From: Paenibacillus rhizosphaerae
GTDB taxonomy: Bacteria > Bacillota > Bacilli > Paenibacillales > Paenibacillaceae
DNA: 64,000 nucleotides
Reading direction: 5' to 3'
Assembly (NCBI RefSeq): GCF_014192015.1
Contig: NZ_JACHXJ010000005.1
Location: 62,001-126,000, forward strand
Both the position numbers and the translations under genes were made by a program. This document shows, in pieces, positions 17,076 through 25,459 of the stretch (its first letter is position 1; the number at the start of each line of letters is the position of its first letter). The notes beneath the pieces were generated by a model that saw only the letters and a list, made by a program, of their open reading frames with translations, was not told where the DNA came from and made no database searches.

Positions 17076-18197
17076 ATGTTTTTGGCATTGAAGGAATTGA
17101 GACACAGCAGGACAAGGTTTTTGATGATTGCTATCATTTTTGTGCTTATTTCTTGGTTGGTGTTTATTTTGTCAGGTTTGGGGAATGGGTTATCTACGCT
17201 TGCGGCTTCGACGTTTAAGACGATGAGGGCTGATTATGTGGTTTTCGAACAAGGGTCGAAGGCTTCAATGAGTAAGTCTTTATTGTCTAATGATTTGTCA
17301 GCTAAATTAGCAGAGATGCCGAATGTAAGTGCCGTTTCACCTATGGGAACCATCATGGCATCGGCAATCAAAGGGAGTAGCAAGTTGAATGAGGATAAAG
17401 TAGATATAGCGATTATTGGAATTAACCCGGGGAGCTTTCTTGAGCCGGCGATTATTGAAGGCACGGGGCTGACATCCGATCAGATGACGAAGGTCATCGT
17501 GAATGAGACGATGAAAGACGAAGGATTTAAGCTAGGGGACACCTTCCAATTAGATGGTTCGACGGAATCGTTGACGATTGTCGGCTTTGTCAAGAATCAG
17601 ACGTATAACCACGTAGCAGCTGTATTTACACCTATTGAAGAGTGGCGTAAGCTTGCGTTTGCGGCACCAGGCTCGGACAAGGGAGTCATGGACCCCGTCA
17701 ATGCGATTATGCTTCAAGGTAAAGATATTGATCGGAATACTATAAATGAACAGCTTTCGGGTACCGATACGGTTACTCGTGCGGCGGCGGTACAGGGAAT
17801 GCCTGGATACAAAGAAGAGAATGGCACAATCATGATGATGCTTGTGTTCCTGCTTGCGATATCAGCATTCATCATTGGCGTGTTCTTCTATGTATTCACG
17901 ATGCAGAAGTCCAACCAGTTCGGGATTATGAAAGCGATCGGAGCCAAGAATGGTTTCTTAGGTAAAGCCGTCGTCTCACAGGTGTTCGTCTTGTCGCTCT
18001 CAAGCATTATCGTTGGCATCTTATTGACATATGGTACAGCGGCAATCATGCCCCAAAGCATGCCGTTCATGCTGGATACGAAGCTGGTGTTCACGTATTC
18101 CATTGTATTGCTGGTGATCTCATTGCTTAGTTCGTTGGTATCCGTTCGCACGATTTCGAAAATTGATCCGCTTAAGGCACTTGGGAGGGTTGAGTAA
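17076..18197 (+). CDS. ABC transporter permease, FtsX/HrtB-like
   Basis: Encodes 373 residues with the MacB/FtsX topology: one N-terminal membrane helix (about 16-36), a large extracytoplasmic domain, then three C-terminal helices (about 250-275, 295-320, 335-355). The N-terminus MFLALKELRHSRTRF resembles HrtB heme-efflux permeases. Such exporters take substrate from the membrane or periplasmic side rather than the cytosol. GAGGAGAGG is the ribosome binding site. It overlaps the ATPase gene by one base. The DNA is visibly more AT-rich than the preceding core block, suggesting separate acquisition. Confidence 0.88.
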   Translation: MFLALKELRHSRTRFLMIAIIFVLISWLVFILSGLGNGLSTLAASTFKTMRADYVVFEQGSKASMSKSLLSNDLSAKLAEMPNVSAVSPMGTIMASAIKGSSKLNEDKVDIAIIGINPGSFLEPAIIEGTGLTSDQMTKVIVNETMKDEGFKLGDTFQLDGSTESLTIVGFVKNQTYNHVAAVFTPIEEWRKLAFAAPGSDKGVMDPVNAIMLQGKDIDRNTINEQLSGTDTVTRAAAVQGMPGYKEENGTIMMMLVFLLAISAFIIGVFFYVFTMQKSNQFGIMKAIGAKNGFLGKAVVSQVFVLSLSSIIVGILLTYGTAAIMPQSMPFMLDTKLVFTYSIVLLVISLLSSLVSVRTISKIDPLKALGRVE

Positions 18198-18892
18198 TGA
18201 CAGAAGGCTTGCAAATAACAGCAGCTTCCAAATATTACGACGAAGGATTGAATCGTATTGCGGCATTAGACCGAGTGTCCATAAAAGTGGAGCCAGGTGA
18301 GTTCGTCGCAGTGGTAGGTCCGTCGGGTTCTGGAAAAAGTACCTTTCTATCTGTCGCGGGTGCACTGCTCAAAGCTTCCGAGGGAGAGGTCATACTACAT
18401 GGGAAGGACATATCGAAGCTGTCAGGCAAGCAACTATCCGATGTCCGATTGCATGAGATTGGCTTCATCATGCAGGCCTCGAATTTGGTTCCATACCTGA
18501 ACGTTCTTGATCAGTTGCTTGTCGTGAAACGGATGTCAGGAAAGGTCCGTGCAGCAGACAAAGCGATGGCTATAAAGTTACTTGAAGAGCTTGGTCTAGG
18601 CACTAAGCTGAAGAGCTACCCGGAGGAGCTGTCGGGGGGCGAGAAGCAGCGTACCGCCATTGCCCGCGCGTTAATTAACGATCCCAATGTCATATTGGCG
18701 GATGAACCTACAGCAAGCCTGGATACGAAGCGCGCTCATGAAGTTGCCTCCTTGATTGCCCATGAAGTGAGAACACGCCACAAAGCGGCGATTATGGTCA
18801 CACACGATGAGCGGCTGCTTACCTACTGCGACAAGATATACCGGATGGAAGATGGCAAGTTATCTCTAGCGGAACTGGAGTCCATCCATTAA
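18197..18892 (+). CDS. ABC transporter ATP-binding protein, LolD/HrtA-like
   Basis: Encodes 231 residues with Walker A GPSGSGKST, Q-loop region FIMQASNLVPYL, signature LSGGEKQRTAIARAL, Walker B VILADEPTASLD and the H-loop VTHDE. The Q-loop context QxSNLVPYL and the overall size are those of HrtA, the heme-efflux ATPase. It powers the overlapping permease. Heme as substrate is inferred from this resemblance and from the heme monooxygenase gene that follows. Confidence 0.9.
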   Translation: MTEGLQITAASKYYDEGLNRIAALDRVSIKVEPGEFVAVVGPSGSGKSTFLSVAGALLKASEGEVILHGKDISKLSGKQLSDVRLHEIGFIMQASNLVPYLNVLDQLLVVKRMSGKVRAADKAMAIKLLEELGLGTKLKSYPEELSGGEKQRTAIARALINDPNVILADEPTASLDTKRAHEVASLIAHEVRTRHKAAIMVTHDERLLTYCDKIYRMEDGKLSLAELESIH

Positions 18893-18959
18893 GGTGTTGT
18901 TGGAATCCTCTTCATTTCGTGAGCAATGAAAATTCCAAAAAAATAGGGAGATGGTAAGG

Positions 18960-19286
18960 ATGATCGTCGTCACGAACCGAATTAAAGTGAAAAAGGGAAT
19001 GGGCGCAGTAATGGCACCGAGTTTTACAGCACCAGGCCCTCTAGACACTTTCAAGGGCTTTGTCAAAGTAGAAGTATTGCTGACACAGAACTTAACTGAA
19101 TACGATGAGTTAAATGTAAACATGTATTGGGAAAATATGGATTCCTTTACAGCTTGGAGAAATAGCGATGCCTTTAAATCGGCACACAAACGTCCAGAAC
19201 CAGGTTCAGAGGCAGCAAATAAAGAATCTCCAATTCTCGGAAGTGAGATCATAACATATGAAGTGGCATCAGTAAAAAACCGATAG
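18960..19286 (+). CDS. IsdG-like heme-degrading monooxygenase
   Basis: Encodes 108 residues of the ABM ferredoxin-like fold. The IsdG/IsdI catalytic triad Asn-Trp-His is present at Asn6, Trp66 and His76, each exactly one residue earlier than in S. aureus IsdG (Asn7, Trp67, His77), and the segment around SDAFKSAHKR also matches. Such enzymes open the heme ring and release iron. ATG 18960 is chosen because AGGGAG lies nine bases upstream; ATG 18951 has no spacing. It probably shares the transcript of the HrtBA-like exporter and may be ended by the hairpin at 19335-19388. Confidence 0.85.
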   Translation: MIVVTNRIKVKKGMGAVMAPSFTAPGPLDTFKGFVKVEVLLTQNLTEYDELNVNMYWENMDSFTAWRNSDAFKSAHKRPEPGSEAANKESPILGSEIITYEVASVKNR

Positions 19287-19334
19287 GCCCCCATTCAGCG
19301 GACAGGATATAATAAATCCAGGTACTGTGTAAAC

Positions 19335-19390
19335 CGGTACCCATAGACTAAACACTTTGAAAAAGTTGTATGGGCTGTGGGTACTTTTGC
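19335..19390 (+). terminator. Probable terminator after the heme locus
   Basis: GGTACCCATAG faces CTGTGGGTAC (one mismatch) across a ~30-base loop and is followed by TTTTG. The loop is long and the T run short, so confidence is moderate. Confidence 0.45.
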
Positions 19391-19616
19391 GTATGAAGTA
19401 GCAACGAGGGAAGATTTCGCCCTATAGATGATAAGGAGAGCCGTATCATAAGTAGGGTGCAATTCAGGGGAGGGCCGGATAGGCTGTTGTGGGACTAGGG
19501 TGAAAGTTGCCGTTTCAGTTTGTCAGTTGCTTATTGCTTGATGTATAACATCTTATCTTCCCGTAAACGCTGAAAATATTCAGTTTAACGAAATACGGAA
19601 TTCGGGGGGATAGTAC
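19391..19616. other. Gene-free stretch before endonuclease IV
   Basis: No frame with a ribosome binding site except the downstream gene. A GGAGAGCCGTAT string near 19435 recalls group II intron domain V but the matching half is absent. No clear promoter. Confidence 0.35.
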
Positions 19617-20486
19617 ATGCTAATCGGAAGTCACGTATCCATGGGCGGCAAGGAGATGTTGCTTAAAGCCAGCAAAGAGGCTGCTTCTTATGGAGCGAAT
19701 ACATTCCTGATTTACACCGGCGCTCCACAAAATACGAAAAGAAAACCGATCTCTGATTACAAGATTTCAGAGGGGCATTCGCATATGAAAGAGAATGGAA
19801 TCAGCAATATTGTTGTTCACGCTCCTTTCCTAGTCAATTTGGCAAATTCCATGAACAATCAAGTATTTAGTCACAGCATTGCTTTTATGCGCGATGAAAT
19901 GGATCGGACGGAAGCATTGGGTTCGGAACAGATTGTTATGCATCCTGGATCACACGTTGGAGAAGGAGTAGGCAAAGGGCTTAACAAGATCATTAAGGGG
20001 CTTAATGAAGTTCTTACCCGGAATGAAAAGGTTCAAATCTCGTTAGAGACGATGGCCGGTAAAGGGACGGAATGTGGCGTTCGCTTTGAGGAATTGGCTC
20101 GCATTATAGACGGAGTAACTTACAATGAGTGTCTTTCAATTTGCCTGGACACTTGCCACGTTCATGACGCCGGATACGATATTGTCCATGACTTTGACGG
20201 CGTGCTTGATCAATTCGATCGCATCATTGGGCTCAATCGGTTAAAGGTGCTTCACATAAATGATTCCAAGAACGAACGCGGCTCCCGAAAAGATCGACAC
20301 GAGAATATCGGACATGGATTTATAGGTCTGCATGCCTTGGACTACATTGTTCACCATCCCCAACTTTCTAATCTCCCCAAACTGCTTGAAACTCCATCTA
20401 TAGGGCCTATTAAATACAAAAACCCTCCGTATAAACATGAAATTGCTTTACTGAGAGGAGAATTAACAGAACCAATAGAAAAGTAA
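19617..20486 (+). CDS. nfo: Endonuclease IV (AP endonuclease family 2)
   Basis: Encodes 289 residues of a TIM-barrel metal-dependent AP endonuclease that incises DNA 5' to abasic sites. Signatures: MLIGSHVSMGGK at the start, NIVVHAPFLVNLAN, VMHPGSHVGEG, SLETMAGKGTE, CLDTCHVHDAGYD, LHINDSKNERGSRKDRHENIGHGFIG. All metal-ligand His, Glu and Asp positions appear intact. Length is near the Bacillus YqfS enzyme. GGGGGG lies before the ATG at a good distance. This second class of AP endonuclease is common in spore formers and helps repair DNA during germination. Confidence 0.93.
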   Translation: MLIGSHVSMGGKEMLLKASKEAASYGANTFLIYTGAPQNTKRKPISDYKISEGHSHMKENGISNIVVHAPFLVNLANSMNNQVFSHSIAFMRDEMDRTEALGSEQIVMHPGSHVGEGVGKGLNKIIKGLNEVLTRNEKVQISLETMAGKGTECGVRFEELARIIDGVTYNECLSICLDTCHVHDAGYDIVHDFDGVLDQFDRIIGLNRLKVLHINDSKNERGSRKDRHENIGHGFIGLHALDYIVHHPQLSNLPKLLETPSIGPIKYKNPPYKHEIALLRGELTEPIEK

Positions 20487-20827
20487 TGAGGATGGCAAAA
20501 CATGATCGCTACTGCGCCATAAAATCGCCAACCTGCGAACTGCAGATTCTCTGGTTCTTCCACATCCAATCGTCTATATCCCTGCTAGCCTACCCCAGTT
20601 TTGGGTACAGCAGCATGCCCTCAATCACCGATTTCTCTTATACATTCGAACAGTTCTCGCTCATGATTGAGCAACTATTGGATCAGTTGTCTATTCCACA
20701 GTTTATTTTGTACTGTCACGATTATGGCGGTCCCGTAGGTTTCACCTGCTCAATGTGGGAATTGCATATAGCGGTGTTTCCAATTCCAAGCATTATGAGA
20801 TGCTGCTTAATCAAGCTCATCACTTAG
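20486..20827 (+). pseudogene. Remnant of an alpha/beta hydrolase gene
   Basis: Within this frame the segment from FGYSSMPSITDFSYTF to FILYCHDYGGPVGF reads like the cap and nucleophile-elbow region of haloalkane-dehalogenase-type hydrolases (HDYGGP motif). Sequence before and after that segment is not hydrolase-like, the rest of the fold is missing, and the following ~100 bases belong to an unrelated frame. A deletion fusing fragments is the simplest reading. It overlaps the last base of nfo. Confidence 0.6.
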
Positions 20828-20855
20828 GGCTGAAGTATGCCAAGAATAAGCAAGT

Positions 20856-20880
20856 CCCTCTCGATCATTTTTCGAGAGGG
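20856..20880. terminator. Hairpin, possible weak terminator
   Basis: CCCTCTCGA and TCGAGAGGG form a perfect 9-bp stem. The bases after it (GCTTCATTGT) are not a clean T run, so termination is uncertain. Confidence 0.35.
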
Positions 20881-21188
20881 GCTTCATTGTAATCTTTCAC
20901 AGTATAGTTCGCCTATATCGTCCTACTTCTATAAGTAATAAGGAACAGTTACTTCACTGCCGGGTGAGAAGTAGACATGGTTAGTATCTCTTCATAAGCC
21001 GAAATTTCGACGCCAGAGCAATTCGAAACCTCAAGCACTAACTTTGGTGTAGAGCCAGGTATTGGTATGTTTCTTCTCTATTAACTTTTCAACTTTTTTA
21101 CATAGATTTGATATATTCTACGACTTTTATGAATGTAATCATGTTAAAATATCTCAGGAACAGAAATTGGAGAGGGGTTTTGTAACTC
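20881..21188. other. Gene-free stretch before the 5'-nucleotidase gene
   Basis: AT-rich DNA without a supported frame. It ends in the GGAGAGGGG ribosome binding site (from 21169). No confident promoter. Confidence 0.4.
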
Positions 21189-23312
21189 ATGTCATGGAAA
21201 AAAGTTCTGGGTAAAAGCACCATTCGTGTGGCTACTACTGCACTATTGCTTTCCCAACTATTTGGTGCGGTAGGCTCTGTCTCTGCTGCAAGCTCAGATG
21301 TTGAAGTGCACTTGATTGGAATCAATGACCTGCACGGTCAGTTGGATACCACATCGATGGTTAGTGATAAGAAGGCAGGAACGGCTCCAATTCTAGCAAC
21401 CTATTTAAAAGAAGCTCAAGCCAAATATGAAAACTCTCTACTCTTCCATAATGGAGATTCTGTTGGTGCATCTGCTCCAGTTTCATCTCTAGATCGTGAT
21501 GAGCCTACGTTGGAATGGATGAATATGATGGGATTTGATGTAGGGTCTTTGGGCAATCATGAATTCGACCAAGGTATCGCTGCATTAAAAGCACAAATCT
21601 TTGGTGGCCTGGATCCAAAAGAAGGCAAGGTAACTCATGCTGGCGCAAAATTTGATTATGTAAATGCAAACGTCATTGAAACCTCCACGGGCAAACCATT
21701 GATTAAGCCATATGTGGTTAAAGAAGTGGGCGGAGTCAAAGTCGGATTTATTGGATTAGTAACGAAAGCGACACCTTCTAAAGTATCCCCAGCGGGTACG
21801 GCAGGCGTGCGTTTCTTAAGCGCAGAAGAAGAGGTTGAAGCCGTAAATAAATATGCAAAAGAATTGCAAGATCAAGGTGTAGAAACGATCATCGTCCTGG
21901 CACATGATCCAGCAACAACCAAGGACGGTGTAACCACTGGAGAAGCGGCTGATTTGGCTAAAGCTTTGCCTGCCGATTCCCCTGTTGACGTTATCGTTGC
22001 AGGTGACAACCATGCTTTAGCTAACGGTGAAGTGAATGGAAAATTAATCGTTCAAGCTTATTCTTATGGAACGGCATTTGAAGATATTAAGCTGATGGTT
22101 GACCCTACTACGGGGGATGTAACCGAAAAATCAGCTACAGTTACAACGACTTATCAAGAGGGTGTCAAAGAAGACCCTGAATCTTTAGCTATTATTAAAA
22201 AATCATTAGACAAGCATCCTGAGTTAACGAAGCCAGTAGGTACTACAGATGGTTCTGTCACCCGTACAGATGCTTATAATAATGAAGCGCCTCTAGGGAA
22301 CCTCATTGCAGATGCAATGCGGCAAGCAGACTTTGGTGATAAGGCAAGCGCTGCTGACTTTGCATTTATGAACCCAGGTGGTATTCGTGCAGATCTGCCA
22401 AAAGGCGATGTGACCTTTGCTGATCTTGCTAAAATCCAACCTTTTGGCAATACTTTGGTGAAATTAGAGCTGACTGGTGAACAAATTCAAACCTTGTTGC
22501 AGCAACAATGGGGAACAAATGCTGACGGTACACCCAACACCAAAACACTCCAAATCTCTGGCTTGAAGTATACTGCAGATTTCAATAAGCCAGTTGCAGA
22601 ACGTGTGACTAGTCTTACTCTTGAAGATGGTACACCGATTGACCCTGGAAAAACATATACGGCTGTAGTTAACAACTTTATGGCAGCAGGTGGAGATAAC
22701 TATACGGTGCTAGTGGATGCTAAATCATCCTTAGCAGGTCCGATCGATCTGGATGTATTCTACCAGTACATTGTAGATACTTTTAAAGGTGGCGCTATTC
22801 AAGCTAAAACAGAAGGACGTATTACGAACCTGGGTGCATCTACAGAACAACCAGAAACACCTGTAACCACAGAAGTGATTTCTCGTGCTGAATTTGTAAG
22901 TGCTCTTGTAGACATGTTGAAGCTAAACGAAGTAGCTGCAGCACCTGCATTTAAGGATGTCGCTGCTGACGCTGCCTATGCAGATGCCATCGCTGAAGCT
23001 GCTCATGCTGGATTCATTCAAGGCTACGGTGGTAACTTCAATCCTGATCGTGATATCACTCGTGAAGAGGCGGCTACCATTCTTGCTAAATTGTTGAACA
23101 ATCCAGTTTCTGATAAAAACGCTGCTACGATCATTGCAGGTTTTGAAGATGGCAAAACCGTTTCTGCCTATGCGGTTAAATCTATGGCAAAGCTGATTGA
23201 TAAAGGTATTCTAAGTGCAGCGGAGAAAAATTTGCTTCAACCTAAACAAGGTCTTTCTAATAACGATGCAAAAGCTTTAATTCAAAAAGCAGTCGCGGCA
23301 AAAGCTTCATAA
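21189..23312 (+). CDS. Exported 5'-nucleotidase/metallophosphatase with SLH region
   Basis: Encodes 707 residues. A signal peptide (about 1-34, cleavage after VSA) is followed by a metallophosphatase domain (NDLHGQLD, NGDSVGAS, GNHEFD), a 5-nucleotid_C domain (about 330-540, with NPGGIRADLP and QPFGNTLV) and a C-terminal SLH-type region (from about 565, with a typical GYGGNFNPDRDITREEAATILAKLL-like stretch) that should attach it to the wall polymer. It would release phosphate and nucleosides outside the cell. Odd point: the usual GHxH metal motif reads GDNH here, so activity is not certain. Codon use is visibly AT-richer than in the wal region. Confidence 0.9.
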   Translation: MSWKKVLGKSTIRVATTALLLSQLFGAVGSVSAASSDVEVHLIGINDLHGQLDTTSMVSDKKAGTAPILATYLKEAQAKYENSLLFHNGDSVGASAPVSSLDRDEPTLEWMNMMGFDVGSLGNHEFDQGIAALKAQIFGGLDPKEGKVTHAGAKFDYVNANVIETSTGKPLIKPYVVKEVGGVKVGFIGLVTKATPSKVSPAGTAGVRFLSAEEEVEAVNKYAKELQDQGVETIIVLAHDPATTKDGVTTGEAADLAKALPADSPVDVIVAGDNHALANGEVNGKLIVQAYSYGTAFEDIKLMVDPTTGDVTEKSATVTTTYQEGVKEDPESLAIIKKSLDKHPELTKPVGTTDGSVTRTDAYNNEAPLGNLIADAMRQADFGDKASAADFAFMNPGGIRADLPKGDVTFADLAKIQPFGNTLVKLELTGEQIQTLLQQQWGTNADGTPNTKTLQISGLKYTADFNKPVAERVTSLTLEDGTPIDPGKTYTAVVNNFMAAGGDNYTVLVDAKSSLAGPIDLDVFYQYIVDTFKGGAIQAKTEGRITNLGASTEQPETPVTTEVISRAEFVSALVDMLKLNEVAAAPAFKDVAADAAYADAIAEAAHAGFIQGYGGNFNPDRDITREEAATILAKLLNNPVSDKNAATIIAGFEDGKTVSAYAVKSMAKLIDKGILSAAEKNLLQPKQGLSNNDAKALIQKAVAAKAS

Positions 23313-23320
23313 TTTAAAAA

Positions 23321-23380
23321 CTTATTCAAGCCCTATATTAAGACAGGAAAACACATCCTTTTTGGTGAATAAGCTTTTTT
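23321..23380 (+). terminator. Possible terminator after the 5'-nucleotidase gene
   Basis: CTTATTCA (23321-23328) pairs with TGAATAAG (23366-23373), followed by C and six T residues; the loop of 37 bases is long. Confidence 0.45.
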
Positions 23381-23463
23381 CTATGAATAAACCTCAATTG
23401 GTCCTTCAATTCATGATAAGGTTTATCTAGAAGAATGCTATATCCCCATTTAGGATGTGTTTT
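23348..23463. repeat. Nested inverted repeat, 116 bp
   Basis: The outer arms AAAACACATCCT (23348-23359) and AGGATGTGTTTT (23452-23463) are perfect over 12 bp. Inside, ATAAACCT (23387-23394) and AGGTTTAT (23419-23426) are perfect over 8 bp. No coding content. It could be a small non-autonomous element or a long regulatory hairpin. Confidence 0.5.
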
Positions 23464-23703
23464 TTCATGCTTACATGACGGGTCAGAAAATGACAATACG
23501 CACACCAGATGGAATTAAAGCAAAAAACTGACGGTGGCAGCTCCATCCATTTCCCGCTGACAACGATGTTAAGCTGAAACGTATCACAAGTGACACCAGC
23601 TTTTTATATAAAAATTTTTCTAGTCATGTAGAAATCGGAACAGCCCATACGACATTATAGTGCAACCCAATTCCAATACGGTTTTAAAGAAAGGAGTTTT
23701 TGT

Positions 23704-24051
23704 ATGAGTTACACCTTAATGTTTTACGAGAGTCAGGAGGACTTTGCGGCAAGAATGGATCCGGCCCGGCAACAAGAATATTTGGCAGGCTGGACGCACT
23801 ATGTGCATGCTTTACGGGAGTCCGGAATAGTGGTATTCGGTTCGGGTCTCCATGCTCCTGAGTCAGCTGCAACAATGAAGCGGCACGGCGGTGAGATGGT
23901 TGTTCAGGACGGACCGTTTCCCGAAACGAAGGAGCAGCTCGGCGGGATATTCGTAATTGATGTTCCGGATCTTGACACTGCATTAGAGTGGGCTGCTCGA
24001 GGACCTGTCGATACGGTGGAGGTCAGACAAAACCTTCCCGCGTTGAAGTAA
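23704..24051 (+). CDS. YCII-related (DGPF domain) protein
   Basis: Encodes 115 residues of the dimeric alpha+beta YCII fold, with the DGPF motif visible in VVQDGPFPETKEQLGGIF. AAAGGAG precedes the ATG. Members of this family very often sit next to an ECF sigma factor with a large C-terminal domain, as here: the next gene begins eight bases after the stop. The biochemical role is unknown; small-molecule binding or lyase chemistry has been suggested for relatives. Confidence 0.88.
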   Translation: MSYTLMFYESQEDFAARMDPARQQEYLAGWTHYVHALRESGIVVFGSGLHAPESAATMKRHGGEMVVQDGPFPETKEQLGGIFVIDVPDLDTALEWAARGPVDTVEVRQNLPALK

Positions 24052-24058
24052 TCACGCC

Positions 24059-25282
24059 ATGGAAGCTCATCAAGTCATTGAACTAATGGCCCGTAACGCT
24101 TACGGCCGATTGCTCTCCTATTTGGCTGTAAACTGGCGGGATTTGCAGGCTGTCGAGGATGCCATTGGAGACGCCTTTCTCGCTGCGCTAGAAACTTGGC
24201 CGAAGATCGGCATTCCGGATAAGCCTGAAGCATGGCTCGTTACTGCCGCCAGGAGGCGGCTTATCGACCGTGCACGCCGTACCCGCGTTTCCGAAAGTGC
24301 GCTGCCGACACTCATTGCCATGTCCGAGGATGCACAACGGTTGGCATCTTCAAGTGCCGGCTTTCCGGACGAACGACTGAGGATGATGTTTCTTTGTACT
24401 CATCCGGCAATTGACCCTGCAATGCGTACACCGCTTATGCTGCAGACGGTGCTTGGAATCGATGCAGCCCGAATTGCATCTGCATTCATAATCAAGCCCT
24501 CCACCATGAGTCAGCGTCTTACCCGGGTAAAGGCAAAAATTCGTGCCGAACGCATGACTTTTGAATTACCTGATGATGAAGAAATCGCAAATCGTCTTGA
24601 TTCCGTTCTGGAGGCCATTTACGCTGCTTACGGAAGCGGGTGGGACGAAGCAGCCATTGCCGAGTCGCCTCGCAGAAGATTGGCGGAGGAAGCGATTTTT
24701 CTAGGAAGGTTGCTCCTCCAATTCGCTCCACGCAAACCGGAGGTGAATGGTCTGCTGGCGCTCATGCTGCACTGTGAAGCGCGACGCGAGGCCCGGCATG
24801 ATGGAGAAGGGAACTTTATTCTCCTCTCTGAGCAGGATTGTGCTCGATGGGAGCAAGGCTTGATCTTGGAGGCGGAGCGTCATTTGCATATCGCCTCGCA
24901 GGCCGGTGAAATCGGCCGATTTCAACTCATGGCCGCAATCCAATCGGTGCATGCACAGCGTTTATCGACTGGGCGTACAGAGTGGGAGGCGATTGCTCAG
25001 TTATACGAGGGTCTCACTCGTATATCTCCCACACTGGGCGCATTAGTCGGCCGAGCTGCGGCGGTGGCGGAGGCTTATGGATTGGAACGCGGCATTGCTC
25101 TCTTAGAAGCCATTCCATCTGAAAGGGTGGTTAGCTATCAGCCTTACTGGGCACTTGCCGGCCATCTGTACAAACGGATACAGCGAAAAGAAGATGCCCA
25201 CTCGGCTTATAGCCGTGCCATTGGACTAAGCACAGATGCATCGATTCGGCAATTTCTAAACCGCCAAGCTAGCGAGATATAA
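24059..25282 (+). CDS. ECF-type sigma factor with C-terminal TPR-like domain (COG4941 type)
   Basis: Encodes 407 residues. The N-terminal third has sigma-70 region 2 (LQAVEDAIGDAFLAALETW, PEAWLVTAARRRLIDRARR) and region 4 (TVLGIDAARIASAFIIKPSTMSQRL). The remaining ~230 residues form the helical repeat domain typical of this sigma group, with an AYGLERGIALLEAI-type stretch. There is no strong ribosome binding site before ATG 24059, so translation probably depends on the YCII gene just upstream. In this group the large C-terminal domain is thought to replace a separate anti-sigma factor. Confidence 0.9.
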   Translation: MEAHQVIELMARNAYGRLLSYLAVNWRDLQAVEDAIGDAFLAALETWPKIGIPDKPEAWLVTAARRRLIDRARRTRVSESALPTLIAMSEDAQRLASSSAGFPDERLRMMFLCTHPAIDPAMRTPLMLQTVLGIDAARIASAFIIKPSTMSQRLTRVKAKIRAERMTFELPDDEEIANRLDSVLEAIYAAYGSGWDEAAIAESPRRRLAEEAIFLGRLLLQFAPRKPEVNGLLALMLHCEARREARHDGEGNFILLSEQDCARWEQGLILEAERHLHIASQAGEIGRFQLMAAIQSVHAQRLSTGRTEWEAIAQLYEGLTRISPTLGALVGRAAAVAEAYGLERGIALLEAIPSERVVSYQPYWALAGHLYKRIQRKEDAHSAYSRAIGLSTDASIRQFLNRQASEI

Positions 25283-25303
25283 AACGCATAACGAGATAAA
25301 TCT

Positions 25304-25325
25304 AAGGCACCCGAGAGGGTGCCTT
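25304..25325. terminator. Hairpin after the sigma factor gene
   Basis: AAGGCACCC and GGGTGCCTT form a perfect 9-bp stem with a 4-base loop. It is followed by AAAAC rather than T residues, so it is a weak intrinsic terminator at best. Confidence 0.4.
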
Positions 25326-25400
25326 AAAACTTGCCGTTATGGAGTACCATTTTCCATCAGGATGCTCTAATTTTTTTCATCATTAGCCTGCCTCCCATCC

Positions 25401-25427
25401 TGTAACATTTTAAATCGCTTCATTGTC
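25401..25427 (+). promoter_or_regulatory. Candidate ECF41-type promoter
   Basis: TGTAACA (25401-25407), 16 bases, then TGTC (25424-25427). This is close to the ECF41 target that I recall as TGTCACA-N16-CGTC, one mismatch in each half. It lies 33 bases before the flavoprotein start, and an ECF41 sigma factor gene follows that flavoprotein. Confidence 0.5.
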
Positions 25428-25459
25428 TTGATTATAAAGACAGGAAAGAGGTGCTTCAG

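Noticed and set aside
19430..19480. GGAGAGCCGTAT string resembling group II intron domain V
   Set aside because: The complementary half and bulge of domain V are missing and no intron-encoded protein gene or other intron domains are seen.
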